Assembly: GCA_036874045.1 (NCBI GenBank)
Contig: JAZBRI010000010.1
Location: 4,298,001 to 4,362,000, forward strand
DNA from: Cymodocea nodosa
Lineage: Eukaryota > Streptophyta > Magnoliopsida > Alismatales > Cymodoceaceae
Length of the DNA stretch: 64,000 nucleotides
Direction: 5' to 3'
Part shown: positions 1-10,458 of the stretch, piece after piece
How the letters are laid out: every line of letters begins with the position of its first letter
How positions within the stretch are numbered: position 1 is the first letter of the stretch
The notes under the pieces: model-generated
Database searches by the model: none
What the model saw: the letters and a program-made list of their open reading frames with translations, nothing else
What the model was told of the DNA's origin: nothing
Program-made: the position numbers and the translations under genes

Positions 1-790
1 TAACTCACCGAAAAGAGTTTAAGTTTCGGATAGTTACGGATGTAAGTCACCGAAAACTCTTTATATTATAAAACTAGTGAGACACGTGTTAAGACCTGAA
101 AATATGACTTAAGTTACCTTTCGGATAGTTATGACTGTAAGTCTCTGAAAAAAACTTTAACTCACTGATTCAGTAATAAACAAATATTTTTATAATAAGA
201 ATTTTACCATGTGCAAAAATAACAACTTAAGTTTATAACGCTAACCTAACGCGTTGCCTTAGTGTTCAATATAGCAACTCAATGCATTTAGTTATGTTAA
301 CTTAACGAGTTAAACATGTGCACCTCACGTGATATAATACAACATTCATAACTTATAATTTCACCATGTGTATAACACTAACTTAACGAGTTCGTCTCTT
401 CTTTTACTCACTAACTTAATGAGTTATCACGTGATCTATTTTAACCTTTAAGCCTCTAACTTAACGAGTTCTCATGTGACCTCTATACAAACAAAACTCT
501 AACTTAATGAGTTGTCTAAACGTGCACTGTTCATGATATAGAAGATATAACTTTAAAACATATTATGCTTTTCAATAAAAACACACGTTAACTTAACGCT
601 TAGCTAAATGAGAAATTAATGCAACGAAATGACTAGTTATTAACTTCAAATCCAATACAGACAAGTATTTATATCAGTAAGCTTTTTCTGTATTAATTGA
701 TGATTTTAATTTCTTTTCACAAGCAATAATAATTGAGCAAATATGATTATTTTCATTCAACACACATCATCAAAACAAAAATACTCAACA
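1..790 (-). mobile_element. LTR of a Sirevirus-like Ty1/copia element (S0), left end outside window
   Basis: The inner edge reads CTCAACA and is followed at once by a minus-strand polypurine tract (AAAAAGGGGGAGAT), so this is a 3' LTR in minus orientation. The text is dense in short palindromic modules of the type TCGGATAGTTA and AACTTAACGAGTT, with CACGTG-like cores nearby. It resembles the S1 LTR in composition but not in terminal sequence, so it is a different family or subfamily. The start of the LTR lies outside the window. Confidence 0.75.
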
Positions 791-1077
791 ATCTCCCCCT
801 TTTTGATGATGACAAAACCATATTAAATCAATTATGACTTAAGCTTATTTCTATTGTTTTTGTAAATTTTACCTCTCAGAACTAAAACTCTCAGATGTCA
901 ATAATTATATAAGTATTAGTTTTCTAATTATCATCTATTAAATTACAATAACCATTTAAATAGCATCTCCTTTTATGATATATATATGCAATTAAGATCA
1001 TAATCATCTTTTTATAATATATCTCCCCCTTTTTGTCATTAATCAAAAAGATAATTACAGAGAATATATATATATAT
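791..1077 (-). other. 3' internal non-coding end of S0 with two polypurine tracts
   Basis: The plus strand reads ATCTCCCCCTTTTTGATGATG at 791 and a second ATCTCCCCCTTTTTG at 1021, each the complement of a Sirevirus-type polypurine tract. No coding sequence is visible. The segment ends in an AT repeat where the Tork-like LTR begins, so the rest of S0 was displaced or lost. Confidence 0.7.
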
Positions 1078-1373
1078 TGTTATTATGTGTCTTGAATTAG
1101 TTTGTTACACATAGGGGTAGTTTTGTCCTTAGCCACTTGGGGGTACACAATAAATAGACCCCCAACATGTGCTTAGAGTTTATGTTGAATCTTGTATCCC
1201 TTTGTGATCACCTAGAGAATCATTTAGTTAAGCTCCATCCGTGGACGTACCCAATTGGGGAACCACGTTAAACCTTGGTGTTTTTGCATTTGCTTCACAC
1301 GTCTTTCCCATTTGTCTTCTTTCTTCTCCACAAGTCCAAGCTTCTCCCTTTCTACGCTTCTCTTCGCATAACA
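1078..1373 (+). mobile_element. 5' LTR of a Tork-like Ty1/copia element
   Basis: A 296-bp segment begins TGTTAT and ends ATAACA, a perfect 6-bp terminal inverted repeat of the TG...CA type. It lies three bases before an initiator-Met primer binding site. The short length is usual for Tork-type copia elements and unlike the 1.2-1.5 kb Sirevirus LTRs in this window. No matching 3' LTR is present, because the 3' half of the element was replaced at about 31420. Confidence 0.8.
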
Positions 1374-1375
1374 AG

Positions 1376-1387
1376 TGGTATCAGAGC
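1376..1387 (+). other. Primer binding site, tRNA-iMet type
   Basis: TGGTATCAGAGC lies directly after the LTR end and is the standard plant copia primer site complementary to the initiator tRNA-Met 3' end. Confidence 0.92.
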
Positions 1388-2384
1388 TAAGCTTCAGGAG
1401 TTGGCCGTGGATTAGGCTTGGAAGAAGAAAAGAAAGATCTTGGCCAACGCTCGAACGCCTGACGCCCAACGCCCGCACCCGATGCCCGTGCCCGATGCTC
1501 GCCTGTGCCAAACGCACGCATTCGCCTGCGTTCTTGCCTACGCAATCGTTCACGTCTCCGCCCACGCTAGTGTCCGCGTGCATTCGCTCGTGTTCTTGCT
1601 CGCGTGATCGTCCTCATCTCCGCCCGCGCCAGCATCCGCGCGCATTCGCTTTTGTTCTTGCTCGCGTAAACGTCCGCATCTTTGCTCGCACCTACACCCG
1701 CATGTATTCGCCCACGTCTTCGTCCGCGCTAGCGCTCGCACATAACCGCTCGCGTCCTCGCCCGACGACACAAGCGCCTACGTGCATTTGTCTACGTCAT
1801 TGCTTGTGCCAGCACCTGTGCATGATTGCTCGCGTTCTGTAGGATGCCAGCGTTCACGTATCAACGCTTGCGTTCTTTGTTCGACGCCAACGCTTACGGT
1901 TTGCTCACGCGATCTTTGTTCGCGACCTGTGTTCGTGACAAAGCATCCGTGGTTGGAATTCTTATTCGACGTCTACGATCTTGAAGCTGACAACGTGCAC
2001 TTGGTCATCTATCGTTTCCACATTGGTGAAACAAGTTGTAAGAATTCCTATCATAACTTTTGAAGTTTGTTGTTGTGATTTTGCGGAATTCTTTTTCGGC
2101 CTTTTTTGGTAGATCAAGTGTGGCCAGTTCTTTGGAATTCTTTAGCAGTTCTTTGGAATTCTTTGAAGTTCTTTGGGAATTTTGAGACAATATGTGTGAT
2201 CTTGGCTCATCTTTGTTTGTTTTGGATTCTTTACGAGTGATCTTTTGAATTTGGTAGCTGCATTTGTTAGTTGGGATATTTTGAATGAAAGATTCATCCG
2301 CAGCTTTGGGATAACAAATTTTGTGCTTATTTGTTGTCCGAATTATTTGGTATTTGCTTGCTGTGTTTGTGTTGTTCTACTGTC
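1388..2384 (+). other. Untranslated leader of the Tork-like element with GC-rich 62-bp tandem repeats
   Basis: The leader between primer site and gag is long. From about 1469 to 1850 it holds a GC-rich degenerate tandem repeat with a 62-bp period: the phrase TTCTTGC or a close variant recurs at 1531, 1593, 1655 and 1717. From 1850 to 1925 the same vocabulary continues without clear register. The open frames across this block come from low stop density in GC-rich repeats, since 62 is not a multiple of three. From 2000 on the sequence is AT-rich with short TTCTTTGGAATT repeats near 2130-2180. Confidence 0.7.
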
Positions 2385-2834
2385 ATGGCATCTTCAGCCT
2401 TGAAAGTTGAAAAGTTCAACACCAAGAACAACTTTAGTTTGTGGCAGATTAAGATGAAAGCACTTTTGAAACAGCAGGGTATTTGGACTCCCTTAAATGT
2501 GGAGACAACCCTAGATAAGAAGTCTGCCGAATTTGAACAGCAAAAGGAGAAGGCACATTCAACTATTCTGCTATGTTTATCAGATGAGATAATCATTGAG
2601 GTAGTAGATGAAAATACAGCTTTGCGTCTTTGGAATAAGTTAGAATCTTTGTATATGACTAAGTCTCTTACGAATAAGTTGTTGTTGAAGCAAAGGTTGT
2701 TCTCTCTAAGGATGAAGGAAGGTACACCATTGAAGCAACATTTGGATCAACTCAACACCATTCTCATAGAGTTGAGGAACATTGGTGTTACTGTGGAAGA
2801 TGAGGATTCTGCTCTCATCTTATTGGTATCTCTC
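2385..2834 (+). pseudogene. gag: Tork-like copia gag, 5' part, interrupted by S2
   Basis: Structural protein of a Ty1/copia element that would form the virus-like particle. The frame starts with ATG at 2385 (MASSALKVEKFNTKNNFSLW) and has the copia gag pattern: an N-terminal F-x-L-W-x-x-K-M block, then an LYM/LTNKLLLKQRLFSLRM block and an LDQLN block. It is open for 150 codons and stops being gag exactly at 2834, where S2 begins with the duplicated target CTCTC. The next part of the same frame is at 31195. No zinc knuckle is seen in either part. The interruption makes this a pseudogene. Confidence 0.88.
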
Positions 2835-4040
2835 TGTAGGATTGTTTGTATCACAAGAGGGGGGGTGAATTGTGTCTTTAGTAATTAAACTAGAGGATAA
2901 AACAAGAGCACAAAACACTCGTAAATGAAATTCTATTCTTTTATTTCAAGACAGAATTTACAATATCTTTTCAGCTCAATTCCCTTCTTGACGGTTTTGA
3001 TACAGTAATTTTTGATATACAATTCAAATAGGAAAACAAAGCTCTTTTTCAAAACTAATTTTGAATTATATAAAACCTGATCTTTATGCACACAGCTATT
3101 TTCTTTCTCTTTGCTCAACTTCTGTATCTCTTCTTCTCCAGTTGTCGAATTTCCAGACTTCTTGTGTTTGCAGCTCCTTTTCAAAAATTTCTTGGAATTT
3201 CGAACTTCTTCTGATGTTGGAGAACTTTTCAGAATATGAATATTCAAACTTAACTTTTCAGTTAGGGATCTAGATTGAATATTCAGACTTGGTTTTTGAG
3301 ATTAGGATCCTTTATTGTAATGTAGCTCATACTCTCTATTTGTAGTCAAACTTTGTTGTCTTTCACGTTCAACATGTTCATCCACTTGATCCACAATCCA
3401 TAATCCATAATCCACATACTAATTTTCTCTTTAATCCAAATTACTTTCTATTTAAATTTCCACTTTCTTCACTAACAATTTGAGTTTCCACGATCTCCAC
3501 TCGTAGATTCACTGAAATTTTATCTTCCTAGAGTCTTGTAGAATATCTTCTAAGTCTTCGATTTAGTCGAACATTTATCCTTTAACTCCTGTCAAAACTC
3601 AAACACTTATCCTTTAACTCTTCGAGTTCTTGCACCTACAAAACATGTGACTAAACAAGGAAACTTATTTGTTCGTTAGTCCTTTTATAAAACTCGAACA
3701 ATTATCTATCCATGCGTATAAAAACTCGAACATTTATCTAACTATTCAATTTTTCATTACCGAACGCACATGGAAAACACATGACAACTTAAAACATTAA
3801 AAACACACGTGCGGATAACTTAACTATACGAGTTTTTAACATAAAGTATTCGACAAAAACGAAACGTTAACTATCCGAAAGTTTAACTATTGCAAATCTA
3901 GCTCTTCAGAAATCTTTAATTTATCCGACATAAAAATGAAACTTTCCGATAATCTGTTAACTATTATACTTGGAGAATATTATGTAGACTTATTTAAATA
4001 CGTTAATAAAGCATACATCTTCAAAATTAAATACCTAACA
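2835..4040 (-). mobile_element. 3' LTR of S2
   Basis: 1206 bp. On the plus strand it begins TGTAGGAT and ends CCTAACA. It is nearly identical to the LTR at 29977-31189, with scattered substitutions of roughly a few percent by eye over the first 300 bp. The inner half holds repeated modules such as ACTCGAACA and AACTATCCGAAAG. A G-run follows the outer edge (CACAAGAGGGGGG). Confidence 0.93.
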
Positions 4041-4061
4041 ATCTCCCCCTTTTTGATGATG
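4041..4061 (-). other. Polypurine tract of S2
   Basis: Plus strand ATCTCCCCCTTTTTGATGATG, directly inside the LTR. On the minus strand this is AAAAAGGGGGAGAT next to the LTR start TGTTAGG, the usual Sirevirus plus-strand priming site. A second copy (ATCTCCCCCTTTTTGGC) lies at 4090. Confidence 0.9.
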
Positions 4062-4379
4062 TCAAAACCTAATAAGTCACTTAATTTATATCTCCCCCTT
4101 TTTGGCATTATAAAAAAGTAAACAAACTATTTTCTCCTCCTTAGTTAAGTTTTATAAATGTAAGGAAGGATATCTTAGTAAGTATATATTAATCAAAACG
4201 ATAGTGTCAATCATACATAGGATTTATGGATTAAGCAAAAACTATTTAATATCATAAACTGTGAAAAATAATCACGTAACTTTAAAATCTGTAAACAGTT
4301 TACATAATGATTTTGGTTACAAATTACAAAAAATAAATCATGTAATACATAATTTGTATAATCACAAGCCTCTTTGTCT
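4062..4379 (-). other. S2 3' untranslated region
   Basis: AT-rich sequence between the extra ORF and the polypurine tract. It holds a duplicate polypurine-like string at about 4090. No gene is seen. Confidence 0.6.
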
Positions 4380-6524
4380 TCAAAAAATATCAATCAGGGT
4401 ATCTGAAATTGTCTTTGCAATATTTGTACTAACTCTGTTTATCTGATCAAGTAATGCCTGATCTAAATCATTTTGAGAAACTTGTGATGGTTGCTGTAAA
4501 AATTCAGTATGTATGTCTGTATCTATACTTGTATGTATTTCTCTGTGTATACTTTGTTGTATATCTATATGTATATCTTGTTGTATATCTGTATGTTGCT
4601 GTGTTTTTGTAAATTCTATGGATTGTTGCTGTGCTTGTCGAACCTGTTGTTGTTGTTGTCTGAGGATAGGTGTATCTGCCGCTTGGTATTTTGGAGTTCC
4701 TTTGCAGAGAAAGATCGTGACTTTAATCTTTTCTGTGGCCAAGGTGTAATATCTATTTGACTTGCCACAATTCTCAAAATTGTATCACCATAAAATAATT
4801 TACTCTGCAAATGTAAGATATGAGAAACAAAAATATCATACCAGTTCACCTGTATATGGTTGATTAATGCGTATGTAGCATAAAGACAACATCTGCCAAC
4901 TTCTGCCCTATGACCAAACCTCTGAAACAATGTAGCATGCAATATTTTTGCAATAAAACGTGCTTGGCCATTTAAGTCATTTAGTAATGTCAATGGTTTG
5001 TTGGCAATTGGGTCTTTGGCTAAACTTGTAATGTCCCATCCCAATTGATAAACCTGTTTTCTTTCTGATAATTTAACTCCTTTATTTTTCAGACTAAGTA
5101 CCTGATGAAGTAAATCTGGAGTTAAATATATGTCATTTTCTTGTATATTAGAAAGAGGAATACCTTCTTCCACTGTTAAGTTTGAGTAAAAACAACTGAG
5201 AAGTTCGGGTATAGCAAGATGGCCTGGCTGTTATGGAAATAGAGTCAACAAGCCTTGAAATTCAAACAATTCACGTATGTGTGCCATCCCTTCAAACTTA
5301 ATTGGTCTTGAATATAAAACTGTAAAAGTTTTATATGTTTGAAATTTGTCATAACAGGAATTATTTCTGAACCATAATAGTGTATTTGCATCTAAACTCT
5401 GTTCAGGATTAGGTATTTTCCTGTCATGATGTTCTGATCTGGGACTTGTTTCAATATTATCAGCAGCATCTATATTGTCAGATCTTTCAGAACTGGTGGA
5501 ATTTCTATCAAAACTAGTATAAATGTTTGAAATATCTGTTATTGTCGTATCAATAATCTACTGAATTTCTTCTGTTTATTCTTCTGGAAACATTTCAGTA
5601 GCAACAGTCTCTGTAACAATCTGTATATCAGCAACCTATATATCTATATGTGATCTATACAACTGTCTCTATATGAAAGAATGTTCTATATCTGTTTGTG
5701 GAATAGAATCATCTTGTATTTCTGAAATTTGTATATGTGAGACATTGGTAGTATCATATTCTATTTGTAATTGTGTATGTTGTTGATTATATACATTTAT
5801 CAACAAGTATACGATATATTGTAACAGACATAACCATACATATAAAGTGTAGTATAAGCAATTGTACCAAAATTCAAAAGTCTCTGTTCGAGATACAGTA
5901 AGAGGAATAATATCTATACATTCCTCTTCAGATGAAATATCTTCAAAATTCATAGACTTAGTGTCTACGTCATCAATAATATCATCAAATTTGATATCAT
6001 TTGTATATATATCATCAAAATTTCCTACATTCTCACTTTCCGTAGGAAAAGAATGTGTGCTTGCAACATTGTGTGAAAAACTGTCCATTGTATTAAAAGA
6101 TACATTATGCACTAATGTGACACAATACCTTAGAGTATATGCTTGTAAGCCAATATTTGTCACATCTATTGGGATTCCTGACAAAAATGTCTGTCCAGCT
6201 TCTACAATGGAGCATAGTTTTCCATTTTTCACTGATTCTTCTTTTTGCTGCAATATTCCTTGTACACCTGTAGTTAGTCCAAAATATTCAATTGTCTTTT
6301 TCTTTTTCCGACTATATGTCTGCAGTGTTTCAGGTTGTTCAGGAGGTTCTAAAATTGTCTTAATTTCTCCTATTAAAGGCACCTGTTGTCTTGATGGTCC
6401 TTCACCATGATGCCTAGGTGGTAATAATGGAATATAGAGTTTTAAGCTCTCCAACTCTGCCATTTTGAGTTGATAAACTCTTTGTCCTTCACTTCGAAGG
6501 CCCATTTTGCTAATGGCAGTTCTC
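4380..6524 (-). pseudogene. S2 post-pol extra ORF (env-position, membrane segment), C-terminal part
   Basis: Read on the minus strand from 6524 to 4380, continuing an ORF that starts at 20960 beyond gypsy A. Visible in order: a basic KKKK stretch and acidic D/E-rich region (6505-5900); a strongly hydrophobic stretch of about 28 residues (5872-5789, FWYNCLYYTLYVWLCLLQY and on) that could span a membrane; stop codons near 5670 and 5530-5570; a conserved block with YSRP, ELFEFQGLL, TPDLLHQVLSLKN, LNDLNGQA and LFYGD; then a glutamine-rich tail (4742-4380). The conserved block matches the gypsy ORF2 products at 14791-17022 and 47109-49332 block by block and resembles the plant-transposon domain of Athila env-position ORFs. 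Function is unknown; an envelope-like role is inference from position and the membrane segment. Confidence 0.75.
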
Positions 6525-6525
6525 T

Positions 6526-7377
6526 GTTATGGATTCATATTTTTAGTAAATGATAGAAGCAGGATTATATGAGATTGGTGTTTTACTGCATTTGTATTAA
6601 TGAAATACGTGCATATAAAGTATGTGATTAATGCTTTGTTTTGTGTGTGCATTTATTTTTAGAAAAAAAAAAAAGAAAAAAAAAAACTTTGAGAGTTTAT
6701 TGACTTGTTTGATCACGAGCCTTTTGTACTTGAGCAGATAGGTATGTAAGGATTATTGACATGAAAAAGGACTCTGAAAATCTGGCAACCTAAGATCCTG
6801 ATCAGATCTGGGATTGTTGACTGAAAGCTCGTTACATGGGTACATTAGAAAGCCCTTGTATGATTCAAGCTTGTAAAATTAACTTTTAAAGTACAAAAAT
6901 ATATATATATATATATACTGTTTTGAAAAGATACAAGTATTTTGTGAAATACAAATATCTTATGAATCGAGTATATTTTCTGTTATCTAGAATTGCTGAA
7001 ATATGAATCTGGAATTGACTTTTGAAGTTGTTTAATGGAAATACAATTCTTTATTCTACTTGTCTTAATCAGATTGAATTGGATTGTACTTTGATTCGTA
7101 TGTTGTTAAAATTTCTTCTAAAAAACTTATTGGAAAATTCAGGATTACAGATGATGAAAAGAAGAACAAACGATAATATAATTAACACCTATATGAAGAT
7201 GATATATACTTTGTATGTAATTTACATATATTCTAAATATCTTTGTAGGTTGATTACTAACACATATAGAATATATGTTTATGCTAAACAAAAGAAAAAA
7301 AAAAACAAAAGGGGAAGAATTAATTCTAGCACTTTTTGAAAGACCAATTAATTAGATCTTAGTTTGCTAAGGGACTA
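6526..7377 (+). other. 3' UTR fragment of gypsy copy A
   Basis: Matches 58007-58833 of copy D (both begin GTTATGGATTCATATTTT). AT-rich with poly(A) and (AT)n runs near 6660 and 6900. No coding content; the 105-codon open frame at 7022 is not conserved as a protein. Confidence 0.75.
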
Positions 7378-7400
7378 GCAAAATTTAGGTATAGGGGAAG
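7378..7400 (+). other. Polypurine tract of the gypsy family (copy A)
   Basis: GCAAAATTTAGGTATAGGGGAAG directly precedes the LTR start TGTTTAG. The same string precedes the D LTR at 58834-58856 and, in complement, the G 3' LTR at 41813-41835. Confidence 0.85.
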
Positions 7401-8121
7401 TGTTTAGAATGAAAAAGTGCATATTATTAACGGTTAAATGATGGTTAATTGCATAATATTTAGCTTATCATATGAGAATTAAGCCATTATGTTATAATTG
7501 CACTATTATATGCTTTAATTGAAGAATCTGCTTAATTTTGGGGAATTAATGTTAATTTAGTATATTTATGAACTGTCGATAAGTTGCAGGTTGTGAAATT
7601 CTTAAGTATCCGAAAATGCATCTGAGCATCGGATAGTTATACCTGTAACTCTCCGAAATGTTATTTTATGTTTAACTGCTGTTGACACATGTCGAGATCT
7701 GGTAGATTTACTTAAGTTATAACCCGTTAAGTTAGCATAACTGTACGCGTTGAGTTACATGAATATACACTAAAGTAACGCGTTATGTTAGCGGCTTATT
7801 TCTTTATTGCATGTATTTTATGCACGTGTTGAATTTAAATGCTTTAGAATATCACGTGAGATGCACATGTTTAACTCGTTAAGTTAGCATAACTGTACGT
7901 GTTGAGTTACATGAATATACATTAAGGTAACACGTTAGGTTAGCGGATTATTTCTTTATTGCATGTATTTTATAGTTATTTTCTAAAATGCCACTGTAGC
8001 GGTTGCAGGAACAGATAGTTGGAAGGAAAAACCACGTTTGCACGTATCACGCAGGAATTCAATCGCGCATGGAGAAGGAAGCATCGCCGTTTATCTAAAG
8101 GAAGGAAATCCAACCGATCAT

Positions 8122-8424
8122 TCAAGCAGAAGCAGTTACTACTAAAGAAATATAAAAGAAAAGAAGAAAAAAAGAAGGTGTGATCGATGGACGACTAGTG
8201 TATACAGAGGAGGAGCACCGAACTTTCTGCAGATAGTACCGGTGATTCTCCGAAGTATCACACCAACCATCGTCATCACCACCATAATCACCAATCATCG
8301 GAGGTCTGTGAGGATACTTGCCTGATGTTAGGTCGATTCCGAGCCAAACACAGTGCCTGACAACCACTGCGAGGAGTGATCGCGTCGTGAGAAGGGAAGA
8401 CATTTTCACCAAGCGTCGACTCAT
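8122..8424 (-). CDS. Antisense ORF within gypsy LTR (copy A), function unknown
   Basis: A 100-codon ORF read opposite to the element, starting MSRRLVKM, with a central GDYGGDDDGWCDTSEN block and a hydrophobic C-terminus (FFLLFFYISLVV). Full-length counterparts with small differences are at 22870-23175. The D (59659-59965) and G LTR copies keep the first about 55 residues and then diverge in frame. I recognise no family. The hydrophobic end is largely the complement of the purine tract after the TATA box, so it may be accidental. It could be a real antisense product or a by-product of LTR similarity. Confidence 0.3.
   Translation of the reverse strand: MSRRLVKMSSLLTTRSLLAVVVRHCVWLGIDLTSGKYPHRPPMIGDYGGDDDGWCDTSENHRYYLQKVRCSSSVYTSRPSITPSFFLLFFYISLVVTASA
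8151..8157 (+). promoter_or_regulatory. Putative LTR TATA box
   Basis: TATAAAA followed by a purine-rich AAGAAAAGAAG tract. The same sequence occurs in the D LTR (59688-59694) and in complement in the solo and G LTRs. Position after a 750-bp U3-like part fits an LTR promoter. Start site not demonstrated. Confidence 0.55.
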
Positions 8425-9343
8425 ATTTCAGGAGATCATAAAGCTTTTAGCCTTGGCTTCGGGTTGATGCCTGTATGCTGAAGAGGAGATCATCTTGCAA
8501 TTCTGGACTCACGATTCTATAGGGAGAGGAGACAGAATTGTAAGTGGTTTAATTTTCAGTGGTGTAATCATGTTGCAAGTAGTGTCGGAAGTATTTACTG
8601 TCAAGTGAGATTACTTTACATTTCACCTTTCGCCCATTTCCATGTTCACATCAAAACAAAAATACCAAAAACAATTTATCTTTGTTTGTATGTTGTATTT
8701 GAGTGTTGTATCGTGATTAATGTTATCTGTATCAGTTTTATGATTGTTTTATGTTAGTTTTAATTTTATAGTTTACTGAAAGTGGTTCGTACAAAAACAT
8801 AAAGGTTTTAATGGTTACTGTTTGAATCATCTAAATGTTAGTATTGCATAATGATAAATTCAATGTTAACTAGCATTAAAAAGCTTAATTGATGTTATTT
8901 ACAATCTGTGGAATCACCCAATGGTTGGCCGAATTCCTCTTTAAATAGCAGTATTATAAAGAAGAGACAAGCTCGTAGAGTTAACTTAAGTCCACGAGGA
9001 TAGTCTGTTGAGTTATCCATAACTCAATGAACTTAGTCCATTGAGTTTACTGTAACTCAACGGAGTGCTTATTGAATATAAATTTGAATTGTTCACAATC
9101 AAACATTTCTTAAATTCGTCAGCAATTCCCTATGGGATCGACTTGTACTTGCACATTGATACAATAGACACTCTGCACTTGCAGTTAAAGTACAAATTGG
9201 AATTAATATCTAAATTGTATTAAAGGTTGTTTGTTTACTTCTAAAAGAAAGAATAGGCATAAAGATAAATTAACTAAGTAAAAATAGAAGTAACAAATCC
9301 AAGTTTTTCTAGTGTAGTGCTGGAAAAATCCAAACAAGTTTTA

Positions 9344-9361
9344 TAGCGCCATTGCTGGGGA
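9344..9361 (+). other. Primer binding site, tRNA-Asp type (copy A)
   Basis: TAGCGCCATTGCTGGGGA, a decayed form of the TGGCGCCGTTGCCGGGGA type used by Athila-like elements. It lies 7 bases after the LTR end; copy G has the better preserved TGGCGCCGTTGCTAGGG. Confidence 0.85.
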
Positions 9362-9465
9362 ATTGAATAGAATTGAATTGAACAGAATTGAATTAATATA
9401 AGCAACTGTTAGAGCTGTTTCATTTTATTAGCCAAAGTTGTGTGTTTTCTTCTGTAATTGAGAAT

Positions 9466-10458
9466 ATGGCATATGCTTATGCTCAAAGATTTCTGAAACC
9501 TTTAATTAGCATATGTGAATTCTGCAATTTTGAAGGACACGACATTTCTGATTGTTTGAAATTGAGACATTTACAGATTGTTAGATCCCATGAACAACAA
9601 ATGAATTATCCTCAATATAATAGAGTCGAGTATGAGAATCCTATAGTTTACCCAACTGATGGTCAGTATAGAATGTGTAATATGATGAGAGACACTAAAG
9701 TTTGGAATAGCTATGACAGACTAGAGCATAGTATAGAGCAAAATCTAGACAAACTGGAATACTTTGTGTGTCAACAACAAGAAGTCAACCGGTTAAACTA
9801 TAAGGAGGCATATTCAGAACCTAAACAGGATATAATTTACGAAATTGAAAAAGCTATAAAGAAAATTGATCAAAAATTGAATGCAATGAAATTAGATGAT
9901 CTGGAAACAAAATTAAAAGCATTAGACAAAAATGCAATGAAAATACAAGTTTTGCAACAGGACAATGAAAATTATAATGTTATAAACTTGTAATACTTGC
10001 AAAATATACAACAAACAGAAAACACTAATGTAAGAGAATTTAAAGAATGCACTTTAAAACTAAAAACAATTGAAGATCATAATCACGAAAATGATATACA
10101 AAAACATCATGAAAGTAACGAAAATCTGGAAGATGTATGTGTAACATTAAGATCTGGAACTGATATACCACCAAGAACTCAAAATGAAAATGATATGAAG
10201 GTGGACAAGAGTAAAAATCAAAATGATAATGAAAATGTAATAGCTGAAATTCTAGAAATCACTGAAGAATAATCTGAATCTGCAATTGAAGTTAAAAATG
10301 ATCAAACAAATCAACTGAAAGAAAAAGAGTCTTTGAAATCAAAATCTTTAGCACCCTATCCTGAAAGATTACAATAAACAATTCTTGAAAAACAAGAAAA
10401 AATCAGAGAAATTTTTGAAAAAGTACAAGTTAACAATCCTTTGTTAGATCTATTGTAG
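9466..10458 (+). pseudogene. gag: Gypsy copy A gag nucleocapsid region (zinc knuckle) without capsid
   Basis: RNA-binding nucleocapsid part of an Athila-like gag. A perfect CX2CX4HX4C zinc knuckle (CEFCNFEGHDISDC) is encoded at about 9513-9554, only about 150 bp after the primer site. There is no room upstream for the usual matrix/capsid domain, which instead sits at 18134-19306. After the knuckle comes a charged, coiled-coil-like stretch, then VCVTLRSGTDIPPR, a typical Athila gag-end block. Stops: TAA at about 9991 and 10270, CAA to TAA at about 10375, and TAG at 10456-10458, the last also present in copy G. The start is uncertain: ATG at 9466 is absent in copy G (ATA), where the frame is open further upstream. 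Confidence 0.8.

Larger units (their letters stand above)
7401..9336 (+). mobile_element. LTR of gypsy copy A (single, serves both sides)
   Basis: 1936 bp, TGTTTAG...CCAAACA, with terminal inverted repeat TGTTT/AAACA. It is bounded on the left by a polypurine tract and on the right by a primer site. The U3 part (7600-8000) holds palindromic modules of two kinds (CCGAAA/TCGGATAGTTA and AACCCGTTAAGTTAGC). A TATA box (TATAAAA) is at 8151. The downstream half holds the TTGAGTT/AACTCAA palindromes (9010-9065). Confidence 0.9.

Noticed and set aside
1375-1842. 155-codon open frame over the GC-rich leader
   Set aside because: It reads through a 62-bp tandem repeat whose period is not a multiple of three; low stop density in GC-rich DNA explains it.
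4509-4760. Cysteine-rich small ORFs on the plus strand (runs of Cys)
   Set aside because: They are the antisense of the glutamine-rich CAA/CAG tail of the S2 ORF; no signal peptide or conserved spacing.
5862-6410. 182-codon plus-strand frame
   Set aside because: Complement of the S2 extra ORF; its counterpart at 19984-20418 only mirrors the duplication.
6520-6530. 5-bp target duplication around copy A
   Set aside because: None found; the flanks are a 505-bp duplication instead.
7022-7339. 105-codon frame in the gypsy 3' UTR
   Set aside because: The D counterpart (58490-58702) is shorter and diverges by frame; AT-rich low complexity.
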